Assembly (NCBI GenBank): GCA_033085395.1
Contig: MU853181.1
Coordinates: 310,001-374,000, forward strand
Length of the DNA: 64,000 nt
DNA from: Xanthoparmelia taractica
Lineage: Eukaryota; Ascomycota; Lecanoromycetes; Lecanorales; Parmeliaceae
Direction: 5' to 3'
This document shows positions 53,492-64,000 of this stretch, in pieces. The translations under genes and the position numbers were made by a program. The notes beneath the pieces are model-generated. The model ran no database searches. It had not been told where the DNA came from and saw only the letters and a program-made list of their open reading frames with translations. The first letter of the stretch is position 1. Each line of letters starts with the position of its first letter.

Positions 53492-56310
53492 ATGGCTACC
53501 AACGCCACGGCATCGTCTCCAGACATGCCCATCACTATCAAGGTCATCATCACCGGCAAAGATGAGAATCGGAAATTCAAGCTCCCTTTAAGGGATCTTG
53601 GTGCCAACTCGCTGCCCGACAAGGTACGTCATTTTGGCAGCCTTGCCTTCACAGAAATTCATTCCTTCACCATAAACTCTACATCAAAATTCTTGCCGAG
53701 CGTCGAAGTTTACTAACACTTGTACCTTCAAAGCTCCGCACTTTACTCAACGTACCTTCAAGTCAGACTACTGTCTTTGAGCGTTACTCCGACAGCTCCT
53801 CTTCGTTCATCACCCTAGACAGTAGCATCCCTTCTGTCTACAAGCAACTGTACCGTGCTGCCAAAGCCAAGCAGAAGCTCAAGATCCGCGTCACTATTAC
53901 TGATAAGCCAGCTACCAAACCAATCGAGATGCCAAAATCAAGCTCGGCTGTTCCCGACCGTCTTCCTACCCGCTGCTATGTTCATCCATATATCTCGGAT
54001 CCTGTCAAGGCTGAAAGTGATTTGCTCGAAGAATCAAGTATCGAAGCGTACGTCCGAAAGAGTTATCCGTCAGCTGCAACACTTGTGCCATCCGTCAACC
54101 CGAGTTCAGCTTCGCAGCATGACGAAACCGAAGACACGACCTCAAAGCCACCCAAGCCTTACTACTGGCCCATCTCAGAGGACGGTGAGTTCTCTGACGC
54201 CGCCAAGGCTGCTTTCCAGAAGAAGGACGTTTCCACTGCAGCAGCAAAAGACAAGCTTGCGGGGAACGCTTCCGTACACGAAACCCCTTTGCCCCGCTTC
54301 TTCCTCACTAAGAATGGCTTGACGGCTGTAGATGACCATTCGAACATCGCTGAGGCGCTAGAGTCAATGCGACAAGCCAGCGCTCGAGATTGCTCCGTTC
54401 CAAGCAACTCTTTCACCATCTGCTGCAATAACTGCGACAAGCCTATTCCAGATGCCCACTGGCATTGTAGCATTTGTGAGCGTGGCGACTTCGATTTATG
54501 CCAGGATTGTGTTGATACGGGTTGCCTATGCGACGGTGAGGACCACTGGTTGATCAAGCGATTCGTCAAGGGTGGAAAGGTCATCAATAGCACGACCGAA
54601 ACCATTGCCCCAAAGAAGGCCGCTAAGATTCAGGAGAAGGCAATCCCGGGTGCTTTCACATCCGACCTCAAGAGAGAAGATAACCACGAACCCGTTGATC
54701 TCAGCCGAACTTGCAATTCTTGTGTTGGAGGTGAGATCGCGCTTTGCTTGTAGTCTTACGTCAGTGCTAATCTTCATAGTTTTCGACGAGTCAACTTTTG
54801 TTACATGCACTGTCTGTGATGATTACGATCTCTGCATACCATGCCATGTTGGCCTTAAGCATGGTCATCATCCGAGCCACGCCTTTGAACCCGCTTCGGA
54901 GGACACACTTCTTGATACTTTAGCTGCTAAGCTTTGCTCTCCTGGGCGCAACATGCGCCATGGCGCGATTTGCGATGGCTGTGACGAGGTACGGTACTTC
55001 AAATTAGTCTCGATGATGCATACTGATAAGGATAGGACATCTGGGGCGTCCGTCACAAGTGCATGAACTGCCCAGACTTCGACTATTGCTCGACATGCAT
55101 CAAGAAAGCTCACAAGACCCACCCAGGACATCGTCTAGTTCCGCTGTACGAGCCAGTGTCCCAGAAGCCAAGAAGCTATCAGAATCACATTGGCATTTTC
55201 TGTGATGGGCCTCTTTGCGCTGACAAGGGACAATACATTGTGGGAGACCGATACAAATGTGCTGTTTGCCACGACACCGACTTCTGTGCGAATTGCGAAG
55301 CTCTTCCCAAGCTGATCCATAATCGCACACACCCCTTGATCAAATTCAAAACCCCAGTCCGCAATGTTTCAGTCACCACCTTGGGGGAAAAGGGTAATGG
55401 AGAGCAAATGCGCACCATGGGCGACCAGTCTCCACAGACGAGCTCTAAGTCCACCGAGACTATTCCAGCTGCACCGTCGGCCAATGCTGCTACTCAGGTC
55501 CAGACTGTCGCGGAAGTCAAGCCTACCGAATCAATCAAGGAAGATGCTAAGGTTGAGGCCCCCAGTCACGTCGCTACTCCCGAGCTTCAAGCGCATTTTA
55601 TCCGTGACACCGTCCTCGATGGCTCTTGCATCCCACCAGGCGAGCAGTTCGAGCAGACCTGGACTCTCCGCAACCCCGGCCCCCACGCTTGGCCCGCAGG
55701 CTGCACCGTCTGCTTCGTTGGCGGTGACGGTATGCTAGACGTTGATCCCAATCATCCATCCCATGTGACACAGATCTACAAAGCGACCAAGAGCAACGCC
55801 ATTGATCGCGTCGTCGAAGTCGGAGAGCAAGTTGAATTTACAGTCAAGATGCGAGCCCCTGAGCGCCAAGGCAAGGCTATCTCCTACTGGCGTCTCAAGG
55901 ACACCGCTGGTCTACCATTCGGCCACAAGCTTTGGTGCGATGTCGACGTCAAGGCACCTGAGCCTACTGTCAAGGTTGAGGAAACAATCAAGACGGAGCA
56001 TATCGAAAACGTTGCCACACACGCCTCGGTGAAGGATGAAGAAGAAGAACAGGCGACTGAGAGCAAGATGATCTTCCCCAAACTCGACAAGGAATCGCCA
56101 ATCTCTAGCACTCACGAGGCTGAGGCTGCTACAACTCCTGTCGCCGTCCCTTCTGCCCCAGTCAGCGTCAAGGATTTGCTGGAGGATGTCGAGAGCCTTG
56201 AGCTCGATGACGGAGACACTGACAGCGACGAGGCGTTCTTGACTGATGAGGAGTACGAGCTTATTGCCTCAGATGATGATATGCAGACGGCAAAAAACGG
56301 GAAGAAGTAA
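53492..56310 (+). CDS. NBR1-like selective autophagy receptor (PB1, four ZZ, FW domain)
   Basis: NBR1 proteins carry cargo to autophagosomes or to the Nbr1-dependent vacuolar route. Exons 53492-53623, 53734-54730, 54780-54988 and 55036-56310 give 870 residues. An N-terminal PB1-like region (ITIKVIITGKDENRKFKLPL) is followed by four ZZ fingers. ZZ1 starts at CCNNCDKPIPDAHWHC, ZZ2 at CNSCVGVFDESTFVTC (across intron 2), ZZ3 at CDGCDEDIWGVRHKC (across intron 3), and ZZ4 ends with CAVCHDTDFCANC. The NBR1/FW domain contains RDTVLDGSCIPPGEQFEQTW, TLRNPGPHAWPAG and ISYWRLKD. The acidic C-terminus contains TDEEYELIASDDD, a Y-x-x-I type ATG8-interacting motif candidate. All introns are short and keep frame. 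Four ZZ domains is the usual count in filamentous ascomycetes. Confidence 0.93.
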
Positions 56311-56862
56311 AGAGCTCGAGGCGAGTCTACTAGGTGTGGGAGGGAGTCTAGGTGCAATGGATATGGTGGATGGGGATTTACGAGAAAGGCGAATATGCTG
56401 ATGGTGAGAGACGGCTAAATTGAAAACCATGATGGCACACACGAGGGACCAATCTTTTTTTCTTTTGGTGTTCCGTTAGGGTGAGGCTGCGCGCGATGTT
56501 TGCTCAACAGAAAGGATGTAGGTCAGTAAGAAACGAATCAACTCAATTAAATGAAGTCACGCTCCATGCATGCGATATATGAGAATCATTGAACGTAGGT
56601 AGAGAGCTTAAATGCAAGGTACCTCGCCCGCGCCTTTGCTCGTTATCATGTTTCAATGGTTGAAACGATTGTTATTCGCTACTCATAACGTACAAAGCAA
56701 ACGCAATCTTACCATTCCGAAAGCCCAATGTAACCGAGCCCATTAACCAAGCGTTCACGTCGATCTCATGTGTTGCACCATCCCATCTATTCCTCGCAGC
56801 GCTTCCCAACCCGCTCTACGCATCCAGTGACTTCGCCCGCCTCCACGCACTTGTACGCCTCC
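56311..56862. other. Convergent intergenic region NBR1 / aspartic protease
   Basis: About 550 bp between two stop codons, with no gene seen. Confidence 0.45.
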
Positions 56863-58287
56863 CTAAGAGCCAGAGGCAGCGGGGGCGGTGGTGTTCTGCG
56901 TGGGCTCGGAGCGAGAGACGGCGCCGAAGCGGGTGTTGCCTTGGTCGAAGATCTGCCAATATCGTTAGCCTCGTATAGAAGGATGACGGTCAGAAAAGGT
57001 AAGGTGACGTACGGCATAGATGCTCTTTAAAAAGACATCACCCAAGATGTCAAAGGTCATACTGCCACGGGATTGGATGCCTCCGTACGTCATGCCGTTG
57101 CCGGCATCCGCAAAGCCCAAATCTTCTTTCTGCAGGGGGAATTGCTTGCCGCCGACCGCGAAGCTCACGACGGGGAGTTTGTCGGCGGGGGTGCTGGAAG
57201 GGTAGATGTATCCTTGCTGGCTAGAATCGTATTTGCCGCCCGGGATGGCGTCGTAGATGGCTTTGCAGGTCGTGTCGTCGATAAGAGCGAGGGTTGTTCC
57301 GGTATCGGCGATGGCCTTGTTGCCGGAACGGGGGATCGTCTTGCCGGCTACGACCGCGGAGGTGCTGTCGAACATCCAGAACCCTTGGGACTTGTCCACG
57401 GGCGTGTAGTAAGGGGTCTGGCTGCCAAGGGTGGCTTGATCGATGTAGCCGAAGGTGTAGAAGGATTCGCCTTTGTCCGGGTCGTTGGCGTCTTTGAAGG
57501 AGCCGAGTTTGGCAGTGAAGAGCTCCGAGGTCTTTGGGATGTCGTTTTGGGAGATCATGTTCTCCACGGGAGTCTGGACGGACTTGGGGGTGACGGTGTT
57601 GATGGATCCAAAGGCGAGACCGAGGAGCCCGTCACTGCTGTCTTGCTGAAATTGGGTGGAAAGGGTATTGGCCAGCTCGATGGCTTGGTTTTGGATGATG
57701 AGACCGCCAAGGTTGACGAGGTCTGTTCCGACCGAGCCAGACGCAGAGGAGTTATCTCCGTACGAAATCTTCCAGGACGAGCCAGAGGAGTTCTTGAAGG
57801 TGCTTGATTGCTTGGGGTCGAAGACGGTATGGCTGGTGCCTTTTGTGGTGGCTGCAGGCAGCTCTGTCGACCAAAGCTGTATGATTGTCAGTGCTGGGCG
57901 TAAGAAAAGCAGGCACGGAAGTATGGTGCTTACCCAAAGATCGGCTGATCCAGTGTCGAAGTCTAGAGTAAAGGTCTTGACCGGGGTGCCGATAGGGACG
58001 GGGCAAAGGTATTCAGAGTCGTTCTGCGAATCTTCGGCAGGGACCTCGCCGGTCTGGTCGCCGGTAGGGGACATTTTCTGAAGGACCTTATGCATACGAG
58101 TCTTTCCGCCAATGGCTTTTTGGTCACCATGTTTGCCTTGGTGCTGAGCTGCAGTGATGACGGTGTATGGGCCCTCCAACGTAGGTGTGAACTTGTACTT
58201 GTGGAGAAGGGAGACATAAGATTTGAGACCAGAGCGTTGGTAGTTCTTGTTATGAATGAGCTTGACTTTCTGGAGATTGGTTGCCAT
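56863..58287 (-). CDS. Pepsin-type aspartic protease without signal peptide
   Basis: An A1-family acid protease related to aspergillopepsin/penicillopepsin. Exons 57934-58287, 57013-57876 and 56863-56952 give 435 residues. The first catalytic Asp is in FDTGSADLW, directly before intron 1 (57 nt, in frame and stop-free); the join gives DLW-LWSTELP. The flap lies after WKISYGDNSSASG and the second catalytic Asp is in IADTGTTLALID. The C-terminus needs the last exon (IFDQGNTRFGAVS) and ends in a Ser/Thr/Pro tail. The N-terminus (MATNLQKVKLIHNKNYQRSG) resembles a propeptide but no hydrophobic signal is present, and no upstream signal exon was found. The protein may be intracellular, exported unconventionally, or have a missed first exon. 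Confidence 0.88.
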
Positions 58288-59712
58288 GGTGTTTGGAGAT
58301 CTGGGTTTGCTTTGTTTGGTAAGGGGTTTTGAGTGACTTGGAAGAGCAGACTACGATATGCAGAGGGGTGAGGGTATGCAGGACGTAACAATAGAAAGTC
58401 TTTCTGGCGGTGTAACCTCAAAGGAATATGGAATGTGGATTAGAAACGACGAAGAACGAAGGATGAGAGGGAAGATGCTGGCTAAAATACATAGGAGATC
58501 CTGCACAGCTGACAAGGAAGCAGCTACCGCCATGACCAGTTTGTTTCACTTTCGGGGGCCACACATGGTTACCGCCTGCCCGTGAAGGGTGTACGACCCG
58601 GACCTTCAAGTCAGGGCATGCTGTCAACAGACCACTGTCAGTGGCTGAAAGGTTGTTCCTCTGTGGTTTCCCCTTGTTCTAAATACCAAGTAAGGTACTG
58701 GATTCTGATAGTGCAAGGTGACGATCCTATCCTACAGGGTTAGTTGCAGGAAGGTAGGCTGGTTGCGTATATTTTCCGATGGCGTAGACCCTGTTTTACA
58801 TGTGGCAAGGACAAAGATAAAGATAAAGATAAAAGATAGAGAGGAACAACAGTGGGCAGTGACAGCCGAGGTACCTTACTTTAGGTAGGCACTTGGTATG
58901 TTGTTGGAGTGGGGGACCAACGATTTGCGCCTTATCGTCTCGAACGTCATAGCCACCCCCGGGCCTCAGTTGGTCAAAAGATCATCTGTTCGACTAATTC
59001 TCAGCTTCTTTATTCGACAGCATCACTCGTAACTCTTGCCGTTGATGTTGTTGTTGATCAACTTTAATATAGACATTTCGCCTCGTGTTGTTCCCGGCTG
59101 ATGTGCAGTCACATTGATAACGTTCTGGTAGTGGTGCTCAGAGAATGGTCTAGGTCGTCACCCAACTCCCTTCATTGTGTAAAATAGATCAAACAAAAGA
59201 TTCGATAGCATGGACGAATGGATTCGTGTGCAGGGTGATGAGCAGTTGTCGGATGATATCAATCGGAATGACACCATACTCGGCGGTTGAAACAAGCATA
59301 ATATGTAGGTATTGCCGCTGCAGGTGATGCAGGGTGAGCACTTTATTATTGACCCACCTTTCATCCTATAAGGCTGCCACACCCACTCCTCATATCATGC
59401 CCGACAACTCTCTCTCGAATCGTCGACGCATTGCCGCGAATATAGATTCTATGATTTGCTTCTGTCTAACTAATGCTATCCCTCTACACCTCTTAGCTTC
59501 AGCGAGCCCCGTGATTGGTTGCATTCTCCTTAGATGATGGGCCTTCTATATACTAGACGAAAGAACATTATCCTCCATGTCTGGTCCTTGCTTGGTTTCA
59601 ACACTAGAAGAAAATTTCCTGATCAGTCCTCCTGAATGGAGATGCTCCGAAAGTTGCAAAACCCGAGATCTCATAGTGTCAAACCGGGATAGACATCTAT
59701 TCGGCGTCAATT
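58288..59712. other. Intergenic region aspartic protease / hydrolase
   Basis: About 1.4 kb. The left end is the protease promoter; the rest has no supported gene. It includes a short AAAGAT microsatellite at 58811-58838. Confidence 0.45.
58811..58838. repeat. Short (AAAGAT)n microsatellite
   Basis: Four near-perfect AAAGAT units read directly (CAAAGATAAAGATAAAGATAAAAGATAG in two adjoining blocks). Confidence 0.7.
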
Positions 59713-60829
59713 TCATATCTTTGATGCTTTTTCCACGGTTTCTGTGGGCGTCTGTTCTAAGGCATCGATCACAAATCGATGTGCTTCTTTTTTCATTTCC
59801 GGGCTCATCTCGTGGCCTACACCGTTGAAGATGATATCTTCAAAAACCACTCCGCCTCCGCTGAACCATCCGTTGGAAGCAGTGGCCTTTTTGAGCCATC
59901 GTAGAAACAGCTCTCCACACTTATATGGGACTAAACGATCAGCACCCCCAGCCAAATTCAATATCCTTTTCCCTTGCAGAGACCTTTTCATCAACGGCAG
60001 CAGCCTCTTTTGCTCCGACACTGTAGGCTCTCGGTCGTATACATCGTCATCGCGAGACACGATCTTGCCTAGAAACAGTCCCGCTGGATCATAATTCTCC
60101 ACGGCTTCCATGAGGCCTTGAGGGAAATCGATTGATCTCAAGAAAGACGATCCTGGAGGATTACTGTCCGTCCACGTCACAAGCTGTGAGAGCCGCGCTC
60201 GGTCAGACATTAGACGGACATAGTCAGGACAACCAATGATGACAACAGCAGTCGTGATTCGAGAATCATGTATTATGCAATGCCAGCTAGCATGGCCACC
60301 AAGGCTGACCCCTAGCACTAAATGGTTCACAATTGAATGCTCTGATGTTGGAAAGACAAAGGAGGTAATGTAGTTTAAGAGATGGGATGTGTCCATTGCA
60401 GTACCGTCTTCAGGCGGTCAGTGCTCATGTCATGGCATTTCTTCAATACATACGATAGCTTGCAAACATGTCCTGCGCATGGGTCTTGTTCCCGTCCCTC
60501 CAGGCTTCATTCGAGAGAGCGTGTACTTCTCTTGAGCCGTGATTTCTTTGGTCAAAGGAGACGCATATGAGACCCAAGGCCTTCTCTATCTTCGTCGTTT
60601 GCTTATGTTCCCTCCAGGCATTGATGGTTGAAGCAGCCACAGGCGCCATACATTCTTGGGTTTGTAGCCGGGGATGGAGAAGCCACAAGCATGCCACATC
60701 CTTGACTCCTGCATCTAATTCCTCAAGACCGTACACTGTAGTGATTATGCCAGCAATGCAGAAGGTCTTCCTCGAGATCGAAAGGGGAGGTGTAGGATAC
60801 GCATGGGCTATTGGGTTCGAATTTGCCAT
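59713..60829 (-). CDS. Alpha/beta hydrolase, fungal uncharacterised family
   Basis: A serine hydrolase of the alpha/beta fold, 356 residues, from exons 60454-60829 and 59713-60407. The oxyanion region includes LLHPRLQTQ and a conserved SFDQRNHGSRE. The nucleophile is Ser in LVLGVSLGGHASW, the acid is probably the Asp in LAGGADRLVPY, and the catalytic His is in FNGVGHEMSPEM. The 46-nt intron joins MFASY to HGTAMDTSHLL, restoring the family YHGTA block. The start at MANSNPIAHAYP is favoured; the open frame allows an ATG 34 codons upstream with no clear value. The substrate is unknown. It is divergent from the remodeller gene. Confidence 0.85.
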
Positions 60830-61279
60830 GGCATTGCATTCGATTAGGCAGTCGGCTCTGTATTCATGATGCTGCTGATGCAGGGGGAATGGTTGATGCT
60901 TGCGAGAAAAAGCATCATGCGCAAGAGACATTGAATAGCAATCAGTTTAGCCGGGGTTCCGCCGTGACAAGGATCCGCGTGAAACGACTCACAGACTTCT
61001 TGAGAGGTCTTTGCAGGTCAACAGCAGCAGATCTTTCCAATTACACTCTTTTTCAACCCACAAACAATATCCGCTATATAGCTCTCTCTCAGGAGCATTT
61101 TTTGGAAGTGTAAGATATCGACATCTTGACCAATAGCTCTAAAGCGCTGATTCTTAAGCTTAAGCGCAGAGATACATGTCGAAACCACCAGCTCCTGCCT
61201 AGGACACTACCAGCCAACCTTTTTCAGAGCCTCCTCTGCTCCCTAGCTCCTTGCATTCTCCTAGTATGACAAGCCCACC
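60830..61279. promoter_or_regulatory. Divergent intergenic region hydrolase / remodeller
   Basis: About 450 bp between divergent starts, with no gene seen. Confidence 0.4.
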
Positions 61280-64000
61280 ATGGAGCTCATAGACGCTCCC
61301 AAGACTTGGTCCGTTCGTGACGCGAAGTTCACTGAGAAAGAGATTGCATTCGATATGGCGGAAGGGGACGCGTTGACAGACGTTGATATGCTCGCCCATG
61401 AGCCCGTCGAGGAGGCACATGAAGCTCACGGCGGATCCAACTCAGACATAGAGCTTATCGCACCCTCAACTTCCACAAATGCAGCGCAACGCGGCATTGA
61501 TCCAAAATTGATGATGATGCAATTTGATGCGCCTCCCAGCCCATTGCCCGGGGCTCCCTCAGTACCTTTCTCGGCTCTTGGCGAAGTACTACAGGAAAAA
61601 GCTGTAAAGAGAAATGGCCTTGCAGTCGTTGTTCCTCCAGCGCGAAATCGCTGGGAATATAAAGTCTTTCAAGAGGATGATGAGGTCGCTGAAATCTTGG
61701 AGGAATATGACGATGCTGGCTTTCTCGAGTATCTTGTGCTATTTTCAGACGGCAGTGAGGACGTAGTGAGTGTAGCCCCAGCCTACCGGTCCTTCAACAC
61801 ACACACTAGCTCCGCTTCCCCCACTGTCACCGTCAATTCTTATACTCGATCGCTCCTACATCATTATATGTATCCTTCCCCATTACTCTACCTCGTTCCT
61901 TTGACGCATTCTTCTATATTGCAACTCCAACGCTCCGTGCCACCTTTCTCCTCCACATACTCTAGGGCGCGTTCATTCTCGCACCTCATCCCATTACCAT
62001 ATCTAACCGCCTCTTTTCCGGAAGCGCGGTATTCAGGATAATATTACTGAGTTAACATTCCGCATCTGCAGATCTCATTTGATGATCTGAGGAAGCTCCC
62101 AAACGGACGTGCTCTCATAGCCGACTTTGGCTATCAATCAACTCGCAGTTCTGACTCAGCTGAATCAGCTTTGTTCTCAGACGACGAGCTGTCCATGGCG
62201 AGGCCCTCAAAACCAAAGACACGAGCTCTGCCTAAAACTAAAGGCTTCAAGTCTACATTGTCAGGCAGAACATCGCGACAACGCAAGCCGCAGTCACAGC
62301 TGAGCTTGATGTCATTATCCTCGCAGTCCGACGGTGACGAGTATGTCGGTAGAGGGAAGCGGCGTTCTGCTGCTCAAGCCCATGGCGAGAGAGTCACGCG
62401 GGTTACCGCCCAGAAGAGGATAAATTACTCTGATATGCCTGCTCCTGATGATGTGCTTGATGATGAGAGTGACGACAACCTGAGTCAGCCCGGGAAACGC
62501 AAGCGATCATCATCCAGTCGATCGGGCCCAAGCAAGACTAGGAAATTGCTTCGCGGGTCCAAACCATCTGACCCTGATTTGGTGAAAGCTTCTCGGAGGT
62601 CAGATCGTAACACGGCAAGAAGCCGAGATATGCGTGAGGTGGGAGAAGATGATATCCCTGAAACAGCCGGAGCCAGTAATGTTGCTCGATACACTGTTGC
62701 AAAAGAAGCTTTCAAGGAGCTTCCATCCGACGATGAATTTCGGCTTCGACACTCTCAGATATGTGATATTTGCAAAGAAGAGGACGATGACGAGGTGAAA
62801 GGCATGCTCGTCTTTTGTCAAGGGTGCACATCGGCCTTCCACCAAAAGTGTCTTGGTCCACGAACGGGTCGTGAGCATCTCGTCACCAAAATCGCACCGA
62901 ACAATTTTGTCGTTCAATGTCGACGATGTGTTGGTACTGCTAAAACAAAGGACTCTCTCGCACCAGACCAAGGACTATGTCTCATCTGCCATGAGCCGGG
63001 GTCCTCAACCACAGCCTTTCGGGAGCGCAAAACCGCCAAAGACGAGCAGAAAGAAAGGGAAGACAATGGTGGCGAAGATCCAATTACCGATGTGCTCACC
63101 GACCTGATCAACAATCCGAAGCATGTTCTCTTTCGTTGCACAAGATGCTATCGTGCATGTCACATGCATCATCTACCGCCAAGGGACCAAAGATTCAAAG
63201 ACATGGAAGAAGAGGAAGTAGCGGACGCTCGCTTCAAGGAATACACTCAAGATTGGCAGTGTAAAGATTGCCTTGATGCTCCCGGAGAAGTCGAAACTCT
63301 CGTAGCTTGGCGCCCTACAAACATGGACCGTTATGAGCCCGGGCAAACCACGGACGTCATAGAAGAAGACGCCAAAGACTATCTTGTGAAATGGAAGAAA
63401 ATGTCATACTTCAAAGTCCTGTGGATGCCTGGTGCTTGGGTTTGGGGTGTTGCGGCCTCTTCGACCCTCAAAGCTTTCGCCAAGAAAGATAATATGTCCA
63501 ACCTACCGAAGATGACCACCGAAGAAGCCGTACCTGAAGACTTTCTTCGCGTGGACATAGTATTTGACGTGGAGTATACCAACATTGTGAACGCTCCCTC
63601 GGAGAAGATTGCAAAAGCACGTATCAAAGAGATCAGAAAAGTCTATGTGAAATTCAAAGGTCTCGGGTACGAGGATGCAGTCTGGACAGAGCCCCCCTCA
63701 CCAGAAGATGCTGAGCGTTGGATGGACTTCAAGGCTGCTTACGAGGATTGGGTTATGGGGTCATATATTCGACCTCCTCCAAGATCTACTCTCGTGACTC
63801 AGCTAAACAAGGTCCGAGCTCAAGATTTTGGTACCGAGCTGGCGATGAAGAGCCAGCCCGCAAGTCTGACTGGAGGCGAGCTCATGGCATACCAGATGGA
63901 GGGTCTAAACTGGCTTTACTACCAGTGGTTTAAAAAGAAGAACGCCATACTTGCTGATGAAATGGGACTCGGGAAGACTATTCAGGTGATTGGTTTCTTA
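61280..64000 (+). CDS. CHD/Mit1-type chromatin remodelling ATPase (partial, cut by window end)
   Basis: A SNF2-family remodeller with PHD fingers and chromodomain-like modules, resembling S. pombe Mit1 of the SHREC complex or Mi-2/CHD3. Exon 1 is 61280-61765; a long 306-nt intron ends at 62071; exon 2 (62072 on) runs open to the window end. In order there are an acidic N-terminus, a Tudor/chromo-like piece (LEYLVLFSDGSEDV joined to ISFDDLRKLP), a basic Ser-rich region (KRKRSSSSRSG), a PHD finger (CDICKEEDDDE, CQGCTSAFHQKC), a second one (CLICHEPGSS, CTRCYRACHMHHLP), chromo-like DYLVKWKKMSY and VKFKGLGYEDAVW, and the start of the ATPase with Walker A DEMGLGKT. The rest of the helicase lies outside the window. 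The S. pombe Mit1 match is by architecture, not alignment. Confidence 0.9.

Noticed and set aside
57073..57807. 244-codon antisense open frame over the aspartic protease
   Set aside because: Gly/Val-rich shadow of the coding strand; no domain.

Overview
The window is nuclear DNA of a filamentous ascomycete (Pezizomycotina). The evidence is many short GT-AG introns (mostly 46-65 nt), mean gene spacing of about 2 kb, and conserved single-copy genes of that group: a Pmk1/Fus3-type MAP kinase, an isocitrate lyase, an NBR1 homologue with four ZZ fingers, and an INO80 Iec3 subunit. The MAP kinase sequence looks most like Leotiomycetes, but that placement is an impression, not a test. I resolved exon-intron structures by hand from splice sites, reading frame and family expectation. 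No tRNA, rRNA or CRISPR was seen.

Layout. 0-31.6 kb is core genome: HEM4, the MAP kinase, SEC24, a SAM methyltransferase, UTP15, an MFS drug:H+ antiporter, a TPMT-like methyltransferase, an OTU deubiquitinase, isocitrate lyase, a DEDDy exonuclease with a zinc finger, a PLP-dependent Ser/Thr dehydratase, a secreted DUF3455 protein, a PRELI/Ups lipid-transfer protein, cytosolic TrpRS and the INO80 subunit Iec3. 44.7-64 kb is again core: NOP13, a class IV aminotransferase (PabC-like), TOM70, a Barentsz/CASC3 EJC factor, NBR1, an aspartic protease without a signal peptide, an alpha/beta hydrolase, and a CHD/Mit1-type remodeller cut by the window end.

Between these blocks, 32.1-44.4 kb is an accessory island. 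In order it holds an FAD-linked oxidase, a SAM methyltransferase, a truncated rhodopsin-like membrane protein gene, a gene-poor stretch, a small secreted peptide gene, a UstYa-like (DUF3328) oxidase gene, a clearly broken amino-acid permease gene and an ATP-grasp ligase gene. The peptide gene (38273-38539, minus) encodes a signal peptide, a Tyr-containing repeat unit and a Lys-Arg Kex2 site. A second, degenerate copy of the unit follows and is cut by a stop exactly at the Tyr codon. It is divergent from the UstYa-like gene. I interpret this as a small, partly decaying fungal RiPP (dikaritin-type) locus: the peptide would be cut by Kex2 in the secretory pathway and oxidised or cyclised by the UstYa-like enzyme. 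The methyltransferase, FAD oxidase and ATP-grasp ligase are possible tailoring or parallel peptide-forming enzymes. This is the most novel part of the window. The RiPP reading is inference from gene content and repeat structure; the product is unknown.
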